A stretch of 7,716 nt of DNA from CAUZJO01 sp963580245 (GCA_963580245.1 CAUZJO010000175.1:1-7716), one strand, 5' to 3'; counted from the first letter of the stretch, positions 1 through 5,973 are shown. Numbers and translations: made by a program. Notes: generated by a model from the letters alone, not told the origin.

Positions 1-202
1 AATCCCGTTGGCGCGCTTTGCCGTTCAGAATGCCGGCGATGTGTTCCCAACCCACGCGCGCTTCATTGTCCAGACCCGGCAACTTGCCCAGCGTCGCCAC
101 CGTGCGCTGACGCGGTCCCCGCGACGTGCGAACCGACTCCACCAGGGTCCAGTAATGATACGTCTCGCCATTCTTTTTTCCGTGATGTCGCCTGAGAAAC
201 AT
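1..202 (-). CDS. IS1634/IS4-like transposase, N-terminal part, runs off the left edge
   Basis: Read on the minus strand from the ATG at 202-200, the first 67 codons give a protein beginning MFLRRHHGKKNGETYHYWTL, followed by VESVRTSRGPRQRTVATLGK and then a segment containing LPGLDNEARVGWEHIAGIL. This matches my memory of the N-terminus of IS1634-family (IS4-like, DDE) transposases, which open with a short basic, aromatic segment and an 'LVES-R---G-RQR-V--LG' block. The frame is open to base 1, so the catalytic DDE domain lies outside the window. The start is supported by a Shine-Dalgarno GGAGGG on the minus strand (217-212), nine bases from the ATG. The same frame stays open upstream of the ATG, but that stretch has no family resemblance. 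Full-length transposases of this family are roughly 450-600 residues, so about one eighth is visible. No terminal inverted repeat can be assigned because the other end of the element is not in the window. The family call is fairly sure; whether the gene is intact is unknown. Confidence 0.72.
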   Translation of the reverse strand, partial: MFLRRHHGKKNGETYHYWTLVESVRTSRGPRQRTVATLGKLPGLDNEARVGWEHIAGILNGKARQRD

Positions 203-397
203 GAGCGCGGACCCTCCTGGATCGCGCTCAATTTTGACAATGCGAAAGGCCCGTGGCAAGGGGGTGGTCTGCACTACATGGGCATGTCAGAGACGGATTT
301 GAACAAAATCAATCCTCCGTATCGTCAGATCACCCGAAAAATCACCCGACTGAAGCAAGTACTGCTAAAAATGGGTTAGGTCTACGCGAAAAAGCAC

Positions 398-403
398 AAG
401 GAG
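398..403 (+). promoter_or_regulatory. Ribosome binding site of the IS1380-like remnant
   Basis: AAGGAG lies seven bases upstream of the ATG at 411. It decides the start of the broken transposase reading frame over the in-frame TTG at 405, and shows that the 5' end of this gene remnant is still intact. Confidence 0.6.
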
Positions 404-410
404 CTTGCCG

Positions 411-741
411 ATGGTGACATCTTTTCAACCCAGCCCCACGCACTCGATCAAGGTCGAATTCGCCCACGAAAACGCCACGGCTTTTGGCGGGTTGTCGTTG
501 GCCGAGCGGCTGGCGCGGGACGGTTGCGGCCCAGGAGGCGCGCCGGGACGCGGCACTGTTGGGGATGCTGGGGTTGGAGGGCGCGCCCAAAGAGGTCACC
601 GTGTGGCGCGCGCTGGCGCGGATCGGCAAGCTGCAACAGACCGGCGCGTTGGCCAAGGCGCAACGGATTTGGGTGCGTCGGGTGCTTGAGCGCGCACCGC
701 GTCGCGAGCTGTTGCGCGATGGATTCGTGCCGCTGTTCGGT
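411..741 (+). pseudogene. IS1380-like transposase remnant, frame-disrupted and truncated
   Basis: The frame from ATG 411 reads MVTSFQPSPTHSIKVEFAHE then NATAFGGLSLAERLARD, the typical opening of IS1380-family DDE transposases ('IKVEF-DE-VTAFGGL-L-ERLA'). Near 515-530 the similarity moves to the next frame, which continues QEARRDAALLGMLGLEGAPK, then EVTVWRALARIGKLQQTGAL and the RRELLRDGFVPLFG block ending at 741. From memory, intact relatives have about 30-40 more residues between 'LAERLA' and 'R-DAALL-LLGLEG', so the frame change probably marks an internal deletion rather than a single-base slip. After 741 the family resemblance stops and an unrelated ATPase fragment begins. A full IS1380 transposase is about 430-450 residues; here only about 110 residues of the N-terminal third remain and the catalytic acidic residues are gone, so the gene cannot make a working enzyme. 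The family call is good; the exact break points are approximate. Confidence 0.68.
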
Positions 742-769
742 GGTCCGAAATTCGGGGGGAACCGCAGCC

Positions 770-955
770 CCGAAGTGGCGACCGCCCAGCCTCGGGCGGA
801 TCGTTGCGGACATTCCGGCGGAGAAAGTGGAGTGGTTATGGCCGGGGCGCATCCCGCGGGGGAAACTGACGCTGCTGGACGGCGACCCGAACCTGGGCAA
901 ATCGATGTTGACGCTGGACCTGGCGGCAAGGATGATCCGAAAAGGAGGCGTGCAG
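770..955 (+). pseudogene. AAA_25/RepA-like ATPase fragment with Walker A motif
   Basis: In the frame of position 773 the translation runs KWRPPSLGRIVADIPAEKVE, then WLWPGRIPRGKLTLLDGD and PNLGKSMLTLDLAARMIRKG. The 'W-W-GRIP-GKLTLL-GDPGLGKS--TLDLAAR' pattern is characteristic of AAA_25 (RepA/DnaB-helicase-like) ATPases found in phage, plasmid and island-borne primase/helicase genes. The Walker A motif is GDPNLGKS at 881-904. Neither a start codon nor the preceding N-terminal region is present, and resemblance ends by about 955, before any Walker B motif, so only about 60 residues remain. The frame stays open to 1066 but the codons after about 955 run through two G+C-rich hairpins and look non-coding. 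The fragment sits directly behind the IS1380-like remnant on the same strand and in a different frame from its last part, so the two were fused by deletion or recombination. Family confidence is moderate to good. Confidence 0.6.
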
Positions 956-972
956 AATAATAACTTATCAAT

Positions 973-1000
973 TCCCACCCCCGGTAGCCGGGGGGTGGGA
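973..1000. repeat. G+C-rich inverted repeat (hairpin 1)
   Basis: TCCCACCCCCGG (973-984) faces CCGGGGGGTGGGA (988-1000) across a TAG loop. The arms pair over 12 bp with one extra G in the right arm. It is not followed by a T run on the plus strand, so it does not look like a standard intrinsic terminator. It lies about 18 bases after the point where the ATPase fragment loses its resemblance. It could be a palindromic repeat or the end of a mobile element. Confidence 0.6.
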
Positions 1001-1008
1001 GCAATCCC

Positions 1009-1032
1009 CCAGGGGCCATGCGTATCCCCTGG
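1009..1032. repeat. Inverted repeat (hairpin 2)
   Basis: CCAGGGG (1009-1015) pairs perfectly with CCCCTGG (1026-1032) around a 10-base loop. It follows hairpin 1 after eight bases, so the two form a tandem pair. No T tract follows. Confidence 0.5.
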
Positions 1033-1039
1033 ACAAATC

Positions 1040-1085
1040 CCAGGACGGCGCCCTACTTTTAACTGACAACTTTTGCCAGGACGGC
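1040..1085. repeat. Exact 10-bp direct repeat flanking 26 bp
   Basis: CCAGGACGGC occurs at 1040-1049 and again at 1076-1085, enclosing a 26-base stretch that is A+T-richer than its surroundings (it includes CTACTTTTAACTGACAAC). It could be a footprint of an insertion or a simple duplication. Confidence 0.45.
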
Positions 1086-1278
1086 TCAGACGGGTAGGGG
1101 AAAAATTGGTGATTCAACTCAAGGGCGATTCCAGGGAGTCGTAAAGGTTAGGAGGGGGGTCAACCTCGATAACCGCGGTGGAGTGAACGGAAATATTGCA
1201 CTTTTCATTCTCGACCCCTGTAGCGGAGACCAATATCCCTGACTGCGCATCTCAACGGGACGAAAACTCTAACCATGC

Positions 1279-1361
1279 CAGATGAAATGTGTGTGTTTGG
1301 AAAGCCAAATGGGAAATGTCGGGTCAGATGAAATGTGTCCGTCTGGAAAGCCCAATGGGAA
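1279..1361. repeat. Two imperfect 37-bp direct repeats at 46-bp spacing
   Basis: Unit 1 (1279-1315) and unit 2 (1325-1361) both begin CAGATGAAATGTGT and both contain GGAAAGCC and AATGGGAA at the same offsets. They differ at four of 37 positions. The unit starts are 46 bases apart, not a multiple of three, which argues against a protein-coding repeat. They sit 100-185 bases upstream of the operon start. No third unit is visible on either side. Confidence 0.7.
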
Positions 1362-1462
1362 GAGTGGGGTACAGAGCCTTCCGCCTCTCTCAGGTCAAGG
1401 GTGAGGTAAACGGAGCGTTGGAGGCAATCGTAAGACATCCTTGCGCGCGGCACCGGAAGCAC

Positions 1463-3994
1463 ATGAATCGTGCGCCGGGGGCACGGTGGATCGCCTTTTT
1501 GTTCGGGCTGCTTCTGACTGCGAATGGTTCGATGCGGGATGGCGGCGCCGTGGCGGCTGGTGAGTTGATCTCCGAGCTGCAGGCGCTGCGACTTGTGCCG
1601 GAACATCCCACGTTGTGGGGCGCGAAGGCATCACAACGATTTGTCGTCCTCGGCACGTTCGCCGACGGCTTGGAGCGCGATGTGACGGCCCACGCCGTCC
1701 TGACGCTTTCCGATCCCACGTTGGCAACGATCGACTCCGGCGCGCGTGTGACCGTGCGCGCCGATGGCGCGTGCGACCTGATCGCCCAGGTGGGCGGGTG
1801 CAAAGCGAGCACGCGGGTCCAATTCGAGGGATCCAGCCAGACCTTGCCCTTCAGCTTTGCCCGCGACATCGGCCAGATTCTGACCAAGCGCGGCTGCAAT
1901 ACCTCCGATTGCCACGGCAGCGTCAAGGGGCAGAAGGGTTTCAAGCTTTCGCTCAATGCGAGTTACCCCCAGGAAGATTACAAGTGGATCATCGAAGGGG
2001 GCGTTTACAAGGTCCTGACGACCGAACAGAGCGAGCCGCCCAAGCCGCGCATTAACAAGGAGCAACCCGAAGAAAGCCTAATCCTGCAAAAACCAGCGGG
2101 CGTCGTGCCCCATGGCGGCGGTAAGCGCTTGGATGTCGGCTCAATGGACTATCGGACGATCCTGGCATGGGTTCAAAACGGCGCGCCCTATGGCGAGGAT
2201 GATGGCAAGGCGCCGATCGCCATCGAGGGCCTGAAAGCTTTCCCCCCCGATGTCGTACTCGATCCCCAGGGCAAGCACCAATTACTCGTTACGGCCCTTC
2301 TCTCCAACGGCCGCAACGAGGACGTCACCGACCAGGCGACCTACACCTCCAATAACGTCGAGGTCGCCAAGGTGAACGGTGATGGAATGGTCGAGGCCGT
2401 GAGCACGGGCGAAACCGCGATCGTGATCCGCGGTGTGGGTCGAGTGGCCAGCGCCCGCGTCGGCGTGATCGCTCAGCCGATCCCGAATTACCCGGCTTCG
2501 CCCGGCTCGCGTAATTTCGTTGACGAACACGTCTTCGCCAAGCTGCGCAAGTTCAACATCGTCCCCTCGGGACTCTCCGGTGATGCGGAGTTTCTCCGGC
2601 GCGTTTGTTTGGACCTGACCGGCACGCTTCCATCGCCCAACCGCGCGCGCGCGTTTCTGGCCGATCCGGATCCCGACAAACGCGATAAGCTAATCGAAAT
2701 TCTACTGGCGTCGCCCGAATATGTGGACTTTTGGGCCTACCGGTTCGGGGATTTGTTCAGAGTTCACTTCACCGCGAGACAGGACTTGAGAGGCACCCAC
2801 CAATACAAGGACTGGGTTCGCAATCGGATCGCGCTAAACAAGCCGTACGACCAGACCGCCCGGGAACTCATTGCGGTGCAGGGCTGGGGCGGCACGACGC
2901 AACACTATTACCGCGTGACCAGCCTCATGACTCCGCAGGAAATCATGGCCGAACAGATGCGAGTGTTTCAGGGATTGAGACTGGAGTGCGCCCAGTGCCA
3001 TAACCATCCCTTCGAGGCTTGGAGTCAGGATCAGTTTTGGGGTTTGGCGGCTTTCTTCGGCCGAATGACCCCTGTTAATTCGTACCTGATTCTTGACTTG
3101 CCTTCGGCCGTGGCTGGAAAGACGGTCAATCATCCTCGTACGAAAGCGGAGGTGCAGCCCGCGTTCCTTGATGGGACGACGGTTCCGGAAAGCAAGCTTG
3201 ATGATTTGCGCATGACCCTGGCCAGGTGGATGACCTCTGCGGAGAATCCCTACTTTGCTCGCGCGACGGTCAATCGGATTTGGGGTTATTTCTTCGGGCG
3301 AGGTATCGTTGAGCCCGTTGACGACATGCGCTCGACCAATCCCCCGACCCACCCCAAACTCCTGGACGCGCTGGCTCGCCATTTTGTCGAACGCGGGTTT
3401 GACATAAAAGACCTGATTCGCACCATCGTTCAATCACGCGCCTATCAACTTTCCGGAGAGTTCAACGAGACGAATCGAAAAGATCTGATCAATTGCTCGC
3501 GCTCGCTGCCGCGCATGTTGGAAGCGGTGGTGTTGATGGACGCGATCTCGGTGGTCACGGGCGTCGAGGAAGTCTTTGAGCTTGATAATTTCGCGGGCGG
3601 CGGATCGACCCCGCCGGGCACGCGCGCGATCGACCTGATTCCGGATATCTCGCCTTCAAACTTCATGGACGTCTTCGGCCGCCCCAACCGCCAGGCCTTG
3701 CCCGAACCAGTGAACGACGTTACTGTCGGACAGGCGTTGCACATGCTGGCGGGTTCTACCTACACTGAGAAGATATCCATGGAAGGAGGTCGCGTGGACC
3801 GACTGGTCAAGAGCGGGGCCAACAACCGGGAGATTTTGGAAGAGCTTTTTCTTGCGGCGCTTTGCCGTCTGCCCACCGAATATGAGCGGACCGAGCTGGA
3901 TAAAATTCTCGACAAGGATCCCTCGCGAAAGGAAAATGTGGAGGCGGTCGCCTGGGCGCTGATTAGTTCTCGCGAATTTGCCTACAACCACTGA
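1463..3994 (+). CDS. Secreted DUF1549/DUF1553 protein with cytochrome-c-like motifs and Ig-like domains
   Basis: An 843-residue exported multidomain protein of the planctomycete PSCyt/PSD group. The biochemical role is unknown; heme binding at the outer surface or periplasm is suspected from motifs. A Sec signal peptide (basic RAPGAR, hydrophobic WIAFLFGLLLTANG, AVAA before Gly33) fixes the start at ATG 1463, although the frame is open back to 1289; the Shine-Dalgarno is weak (GGAAG, three bases away). In order: a bacterial Ig-like (BIG_2) region at about 40-122; a cytochrome-c-like region with C145-NTSD-C150-H151 in ILTKRGCNTSDCHG; a second BIG_2 region at about 251-338; DUF1549 at about 350-550, with the classic C509-AQ-C512-H513 heme motif followed by NHPFEAW; and DUF1553 at about 558-830, including WMTSAENPYFARATVNRIWG. 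The usual Cys-rich 'C-CER' block after FGRP in DUF1553 is replaced by QALPEPVND (744-752). The next gene is a DUF1501 partner 19 bp downstream, so the two are probably co-transcribed. The family assignment is firm. Confidence 0.93.
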   Translation: MNRAPGARWIAFLFGLLLTANGSMRDGGAVAAGELISELQALRLVPEHPTLWGAKASQRFVVLGTFADGLERDVTAHAVLTLSDPTLATIDSGARVTVRADGACDLIAQVGGCKASTRVQFEGSSQTLPFSFARDIGQILTKRGCNTSDCHGSVKGQKGFKLSLNASYPQEDYKWIIEGGVYKVLTTEQSEPPKPRINKEQPEESLILQKPAGVVPHGGGKRLDVGSMDYRTILAWVQNGAPYGEDDGKAPIAIEGLKAFPPDVVLDPQGKHQLLVTALLSNGRNEDVTDQATYTSNNVEVAKVNGDGMVEAVSTGETAIVIRGVGRVASARVGVIAQPIPNYPASPGSRNFVDEHVFAKLRKFNIVPSGLSGDAEFLRRVCLDLTGTLPSPNRARAFLADPDPDKRDKLIEILLASPEYVDFWAYRFGDLFRVHFTARQDLRGTHQYKDWVRNRIALNKPYDQTARELIAVQGWGGTTQHYYRVTSLMTPQEIMAEQMRVFQGLRLECAQCHNHPFEAWSQDQFWGLAAFFGRMTPVNSYLILDLPSAVAGKTVNHPRTKAEVQPAFLDGTTVPESKLDDLRMTLARWMTSAENPYFARATVNRIWGYFFGRGIVEPVDDMRSTNPPTHPKLLDALARHFVERGFDIKDLIRTIVQSRAYQLSGEFNETNRKDLINCSRSLPRMLEAVVLMDAISVVTGVEEVFELDNFAGGGSTPPGTRAIDLIPDISPSNFMDVFGRPNRQALPEPVNDVTVGQALHMLAGSTYTEKISMEGGRVDRLVKSGANNREILEELFLAALCRLPTEYERTELDKILDKDPSRKENVEAVAWALISSREFAYNH

Positions 3995-3997
3995 TGG

Positions 3998-4003
3998 AAA
4001 GGA
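3998..4003 (+). promoter_or_regulatory. Ribosome binding site supporting the TTG start at 4014
   Basis: AAAGGA lies ten bases upstream of TTG 4014, between the stop of the upstream gene (3992-3994) and the DUF1501 frame. The alternative TTG at 3978, inside the upstream gene, has no Shine-Dalgarno-like sequence before it, so 4014 is preferred. An ATG at 3994, overlapping the upstream stop, is in another frame and closes quickly. Confidence 0.5.
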
Positions 4004-4013
4004 AATCGGACCG

Positions 4014-5363
4014 TTGGAAAAGCCGCGCTACGCAAGATGCAACGAAAGCGACGTCACCCGCCGCGAAGTCCTACGGGTGGGTTCGCTGAGCCTTCTGGGT
4101 ATCAGTCTGGGCCAGTATTTGCAGGTTTCCAAGGCTTTGGCCGATAACGGACTGGCCGGGGGGCCGGTCAAGGCCCAGGCCTGCATTCTACTGTGGCTGG
4201 AAGGCGGTCCGAGCCACATGGATACTTGGGATCCCAAGCCAAACAGCGCGTTCAAGCCCATCTCGACCAATGTGGACGGCATACAGATTTCCGAACTCTT
4301 CCCTCGCGTGGCCCGGCACATGGATAAACTGGCGGTCATTAGGTCCGTACGCACCGAGGAGGACAATCACCCGCAGGGAACGTGCTACACGTTGACGGGC
4401 CATCGGCCCGGCGCCGCGCTGAAGTTCCCTAGTTTGGGTTCGATCATCTGCAAGGAGACCGGACCGAGAAATGAACTGCCGCAGTACGTGCTCGTGCCTC
4501 AGCCGTGCGAGCACGCCTTCACGTCCGCGTTCCAGGATGCCTTCTCCGCGAATTTTATCGGCGGAGAGTACAACCCGATGGTGCTCCCCGACCCCAGCCA
4601 GGACGACTTCCGCGTGGCGGACCTCACATTGCCCAAGTCGATGAGCTTCGAGCAGATTGCCAACCGCAGGACATGCTTGAGCGTGGTGGATAGGTTTTAT
4701 CGCGAGAAGGAAAACCTCGCTGAATTCGGATTGATGGACGCGTCTTCGCGGCAGGCCCTCGCCATGTTGACGTCGCCCGGAGTCAAGAACGCCTTCGATC
4801 TCTCCCAGGAAACGGAAAAGACGAAAGACGCCTACGGCCGCGACCGGGTCGGCCAAAGCGTACTGCTGGCCCGGAGGTTGGTTGAGGGGGGATGCCGGTT
4901 TGTAACGGCGTCGGGTTATCGCGGGGCCGAATGGGATACCCACGGCAATAACGACAAGATCCTGCGCGAGACCCTTGCGCCCACACTGGATCGGACCCTG
5001 TCGGTTCTGCTCGAGGATTTGAAGCAGCGCGGGCTGCTCGAGACGACCCTGGTCGTGGTCATGGGCGAGTTTGGGCGGACCCCGGATGTCAACGCCGCGG
5101 GAGGGCGGGATCATTACGCAAAATGCTGGTCGCTTCTGCTGGGCGGGGGCGGGATTCGCGGGGGCCAGGTCATCGGAGCCAGTGACGAGCGCGCCGCAAA
5201 CGTCGCCGATCGAACGGTCTCGATCGGCGACCTCTTCGCCACCATCTACAAAGCGTTCGGCATCGATTATACGAAAACCTACATGTCCCCAGTCGGTCGG
5301 CCCGTCTATATCGCCAACTCGATCGGCGACGAGCAGGGCCAGCCTATCCAGGAACTGGTTTGA
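4014..5363 (+). CDS. DUF1501 protein (alkaline-phosphatase-like superfamily), Tat-exported
   Basis: A 449-residue protein (461 if the TTG at 3978 is used) of the DUF1501 family, which shares the sulfatase/alkaline-phosphatase-like fold; its substrate is unknown. The N-terminus has a twin-arginine leader: TRREVLR at 15-21, then a hydrophobic stretch VGSLSLLGISLGQYL, so export through the Tat system is likely. Conserved family blocks are visible in order: LWLEGGPSHMDTWDPKP at 60-76, probably part of the metal site; EWDTHGNND at about 306-314; GEFGRTP at 351-357; and GRDHY at 364-368, followed by the Gly-rich SLLLGGGGIRGGQVIGASD. The protein is complete, ending ANSIGDEQGQPIQELV, and its length is normal for the family. 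No in-frame ATG precedes the RR motif; TTG 4014 has an AAAGGA ribosome binding site, so I chose it. It follows the DUF1549/DUF1553 gene directly, a pairing widespread in planctomycetes, and probably relies on the same promoter. Family confidence is high; the start is less certain. Confidence 0.92.
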   Translation: MEKPRYARCNESDVTRREVLRVGSLSLLGISLGQYLQVSKALADNGLAGGPVKAQACILLWLEGGPSHMDTWDPKPNSAFKPISTNVDGIQISELFPRVARHMDKLAVIRSVRTEEDNHPQGTCYTLTGHRPGAALKFPSLGSIICKETGPRNELPQYVLVPQPCEHAFTSAFQDAFSANFIGGEYNPMVLPDPSQDDFRVADLTLPKSMSFEQIANRRTCLSVVDRFYREKENLAEFGLMDASSRQALAMLTSPGVKNAFDLSQETEKTKDAYGRDRVGQSVLLARRLVEGGCRFVTASGYRGAEWDTHGNNDKILRETLAPTLDRTLSVLLEDLKQRGLLETTLVVVMGEFGRTPDVNAAGGRDHYAKCWSLLLGGGGIRGGQVIGASDERAANVADRTVSIGDLFATIYKAFGIDYTKTYMSPVGRPVYIANSIGDEQGQPIQELV

Positions 5364-5397
5364 ACGCGATGGACTCCACAAAATTCGCGAAATTAGG

Positions 5398-5420
5398 AAA
5401 AAGGGGATACTCCCTTTTTT
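5398..5420. terminator. Bidirectional terminator-like hairpin after the operon
   Basis: AAAAAGGG (5398-5405) pairs with CCCTTTTT (5412-5419) around the loop GATACT, ending in six T residues on the plus strand and five on the minus strand. It lies 34 bases after the DUF1501 stop, the right place for an intrinsic terminator of the two-gene operon. Only three G-C pairs support it, so it is weaker than a classical terminator. Flanking AATTC (5382-5386) and GAATT (5421-5425) extend the symmetry. From memory, similar 'AAAAGGGGA...CTTTTT' sequences recur as dispersed palindromes in several environmental genomes, so this may be a copy of a repeat family. Confidence 0.55.
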
Positions 5421-5632
5421 GAATTCGGCTTGTTAGACCTAGGATCACGCGGTCCCAGAATCTCCGAACGCGAGCCGGGCCGACGTTTAGGGGGTCCGGG
5501 TACCTCTCAGAAAATCGATCCTGGGAGCTGGAGGTCGTTTGTAGTGTGGGCGGAATCCGAAATGGCCCCTCCGCCGGTAGGTGGGGCTAAGAGGCACCGT
5601 CCAACAGCAGGATTTCGTCGGAGAGAGCCCGG

Positions 5633-5664
5633 GGTTGCATCTCACGGGTTCGCGAGATGCAACC
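5633..5664. repeat. Perfect 11-bp inverted repeat
   Basis: GGTTGCATCTC (5633-5643) is exactly complementary to GAGATGCAACC (5654-5664). The ten-base centre ACGGGTTCGC can add two more G-C pairs (CG/CG) around a GGTT loop, after one mismatch. No T run follows, so it is not an obvious terminator. ATCTGAGC then occurs twice in close succession from 5666 on. The hairpin does not fit a tRNA arm. Confidence 0.65.
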
Positions 5665-5939
5665 AATCTGAGCGCATCTGAGCAATGCCGAAGAATTTGT
5701 GTTGACACGGATTCGAGAACTGTAATAACCTACCCAGTAGATTGGATGATCCAACTTCAGTGTTGTTATGTCAAGCCTGTTTGTGGAGAGGATTCCCTTG
5801 CCTCAATCGGCCTCCCCAAACTCATCCCGTTGTCATCGGCTTTTTCGGCCAGATGCGGCCAATAATGCAAGGCAAGCCACTCCCCGGCGCTTCTTCGCGG
5901 TTCCTGCGCGAATGGTAGGGGGCGAATCTGTTGGCTGTC

Positions 5940-5973
5940 GGTGGTTTCACCGCCGGGAAGGCCAGAAACCACC
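5940..5973. repeat. Perfect 9-bp inverted repeat with inner stem
   Basis: GGTGGTTTC (5940-5948) is exactly complementary to GAAACCACC (5965-5973). Inside, GCC (5952-5954) can pair with GGC (5960-5962) around GGGAA, giving a stem of about 12 pairs with a small internal loop. It is followed by TTGTCCC, too poor in T for a standard terminator. Function unknown. Confidence 0.55.

Larger units (their letters stand above)
956..1462. other. Intergenic region with hairpins and short repeats, no convincing gene
   Basis: This 507-bp stretch separates the pseudogene debris from the main operon. Reading frames across it lack a ribosome binding site or family resemblance. It contains two G+C-rich hairpins (973-1000 and 1009-1032), an exact 10-bp direct repeat (1040-1049 and 1076-1085), and a pair of imperfect 37-bp repeats (1279-1315 and 1325-1361). 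The promoter of the downstream operon should lie here, but I cannot point to a -35/-10 pair with confidence. The long downstream reading frame can be extended back to a GTG at 1289, inside the first 37-bp repeat, which I take to be fortuitous. Confidence 0.6.

Noticed and set aside
8..379. 123-residue open frame on the plus strand at the left edge
   Set aside because: Its first two thirds are antisense to the well-supported transposase N-terminus. The Lys-rich tail from about 241 on has no start of its own and no family I recognise, though it could be a gene relic.
342..1019. 225- and 176-residue minus-strand frames across the pseudogene region
   Set aside because: Both are Pro/Arg/Ser-rich shadows of the plus-strand IS1380-like and ATPase fragments; no ribosome binding site and no domain resemblance.
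1279..1361. CRISPR-like array
   Set aside because: Only two units are present, they differ at four positions, the gap between them is nine bases, and no cas gene is nearby.
1289..1462. Upstream GTG start extending the DUF1549/DUF1553 protein by 58 residues
   Set aside because: The extension lies over the 37-bp repeats and would bury the signal peptide that begins at residue 59. The ATG at 1463 gives a normal Sec leader.
4188..5381. 397-residue minus-strand open frame opposite the DUF1501 gene
   Set aside because: It is an antisense shadow typical of G+C-rich coding sequence; the plus strand carries every conserved block of DUF1501 in one frame.
5631..5664. tRNA-like arm because of GGGTTCGCG
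   Set aside because: The symmetry is a single 11-bp hairpin; there is no acceptor stem, anticodon arm or 7-base T loop of the right geometry.
5430..5708. Short overlapping open frames on both strands (83 and 73 residues)
   Set aside because: No ribosome binding site, low-complexity composition, and they overlap the perfect inverted repeat. Neither strand looks coding.
5702..5728. TTGACA ... TAATAA as a sigma-70 promoter
   Set aside because: The 15-base spacer is short and the nearest start is about 450 bp downstream. It may be chance, so it is mentioned only within the region entry.
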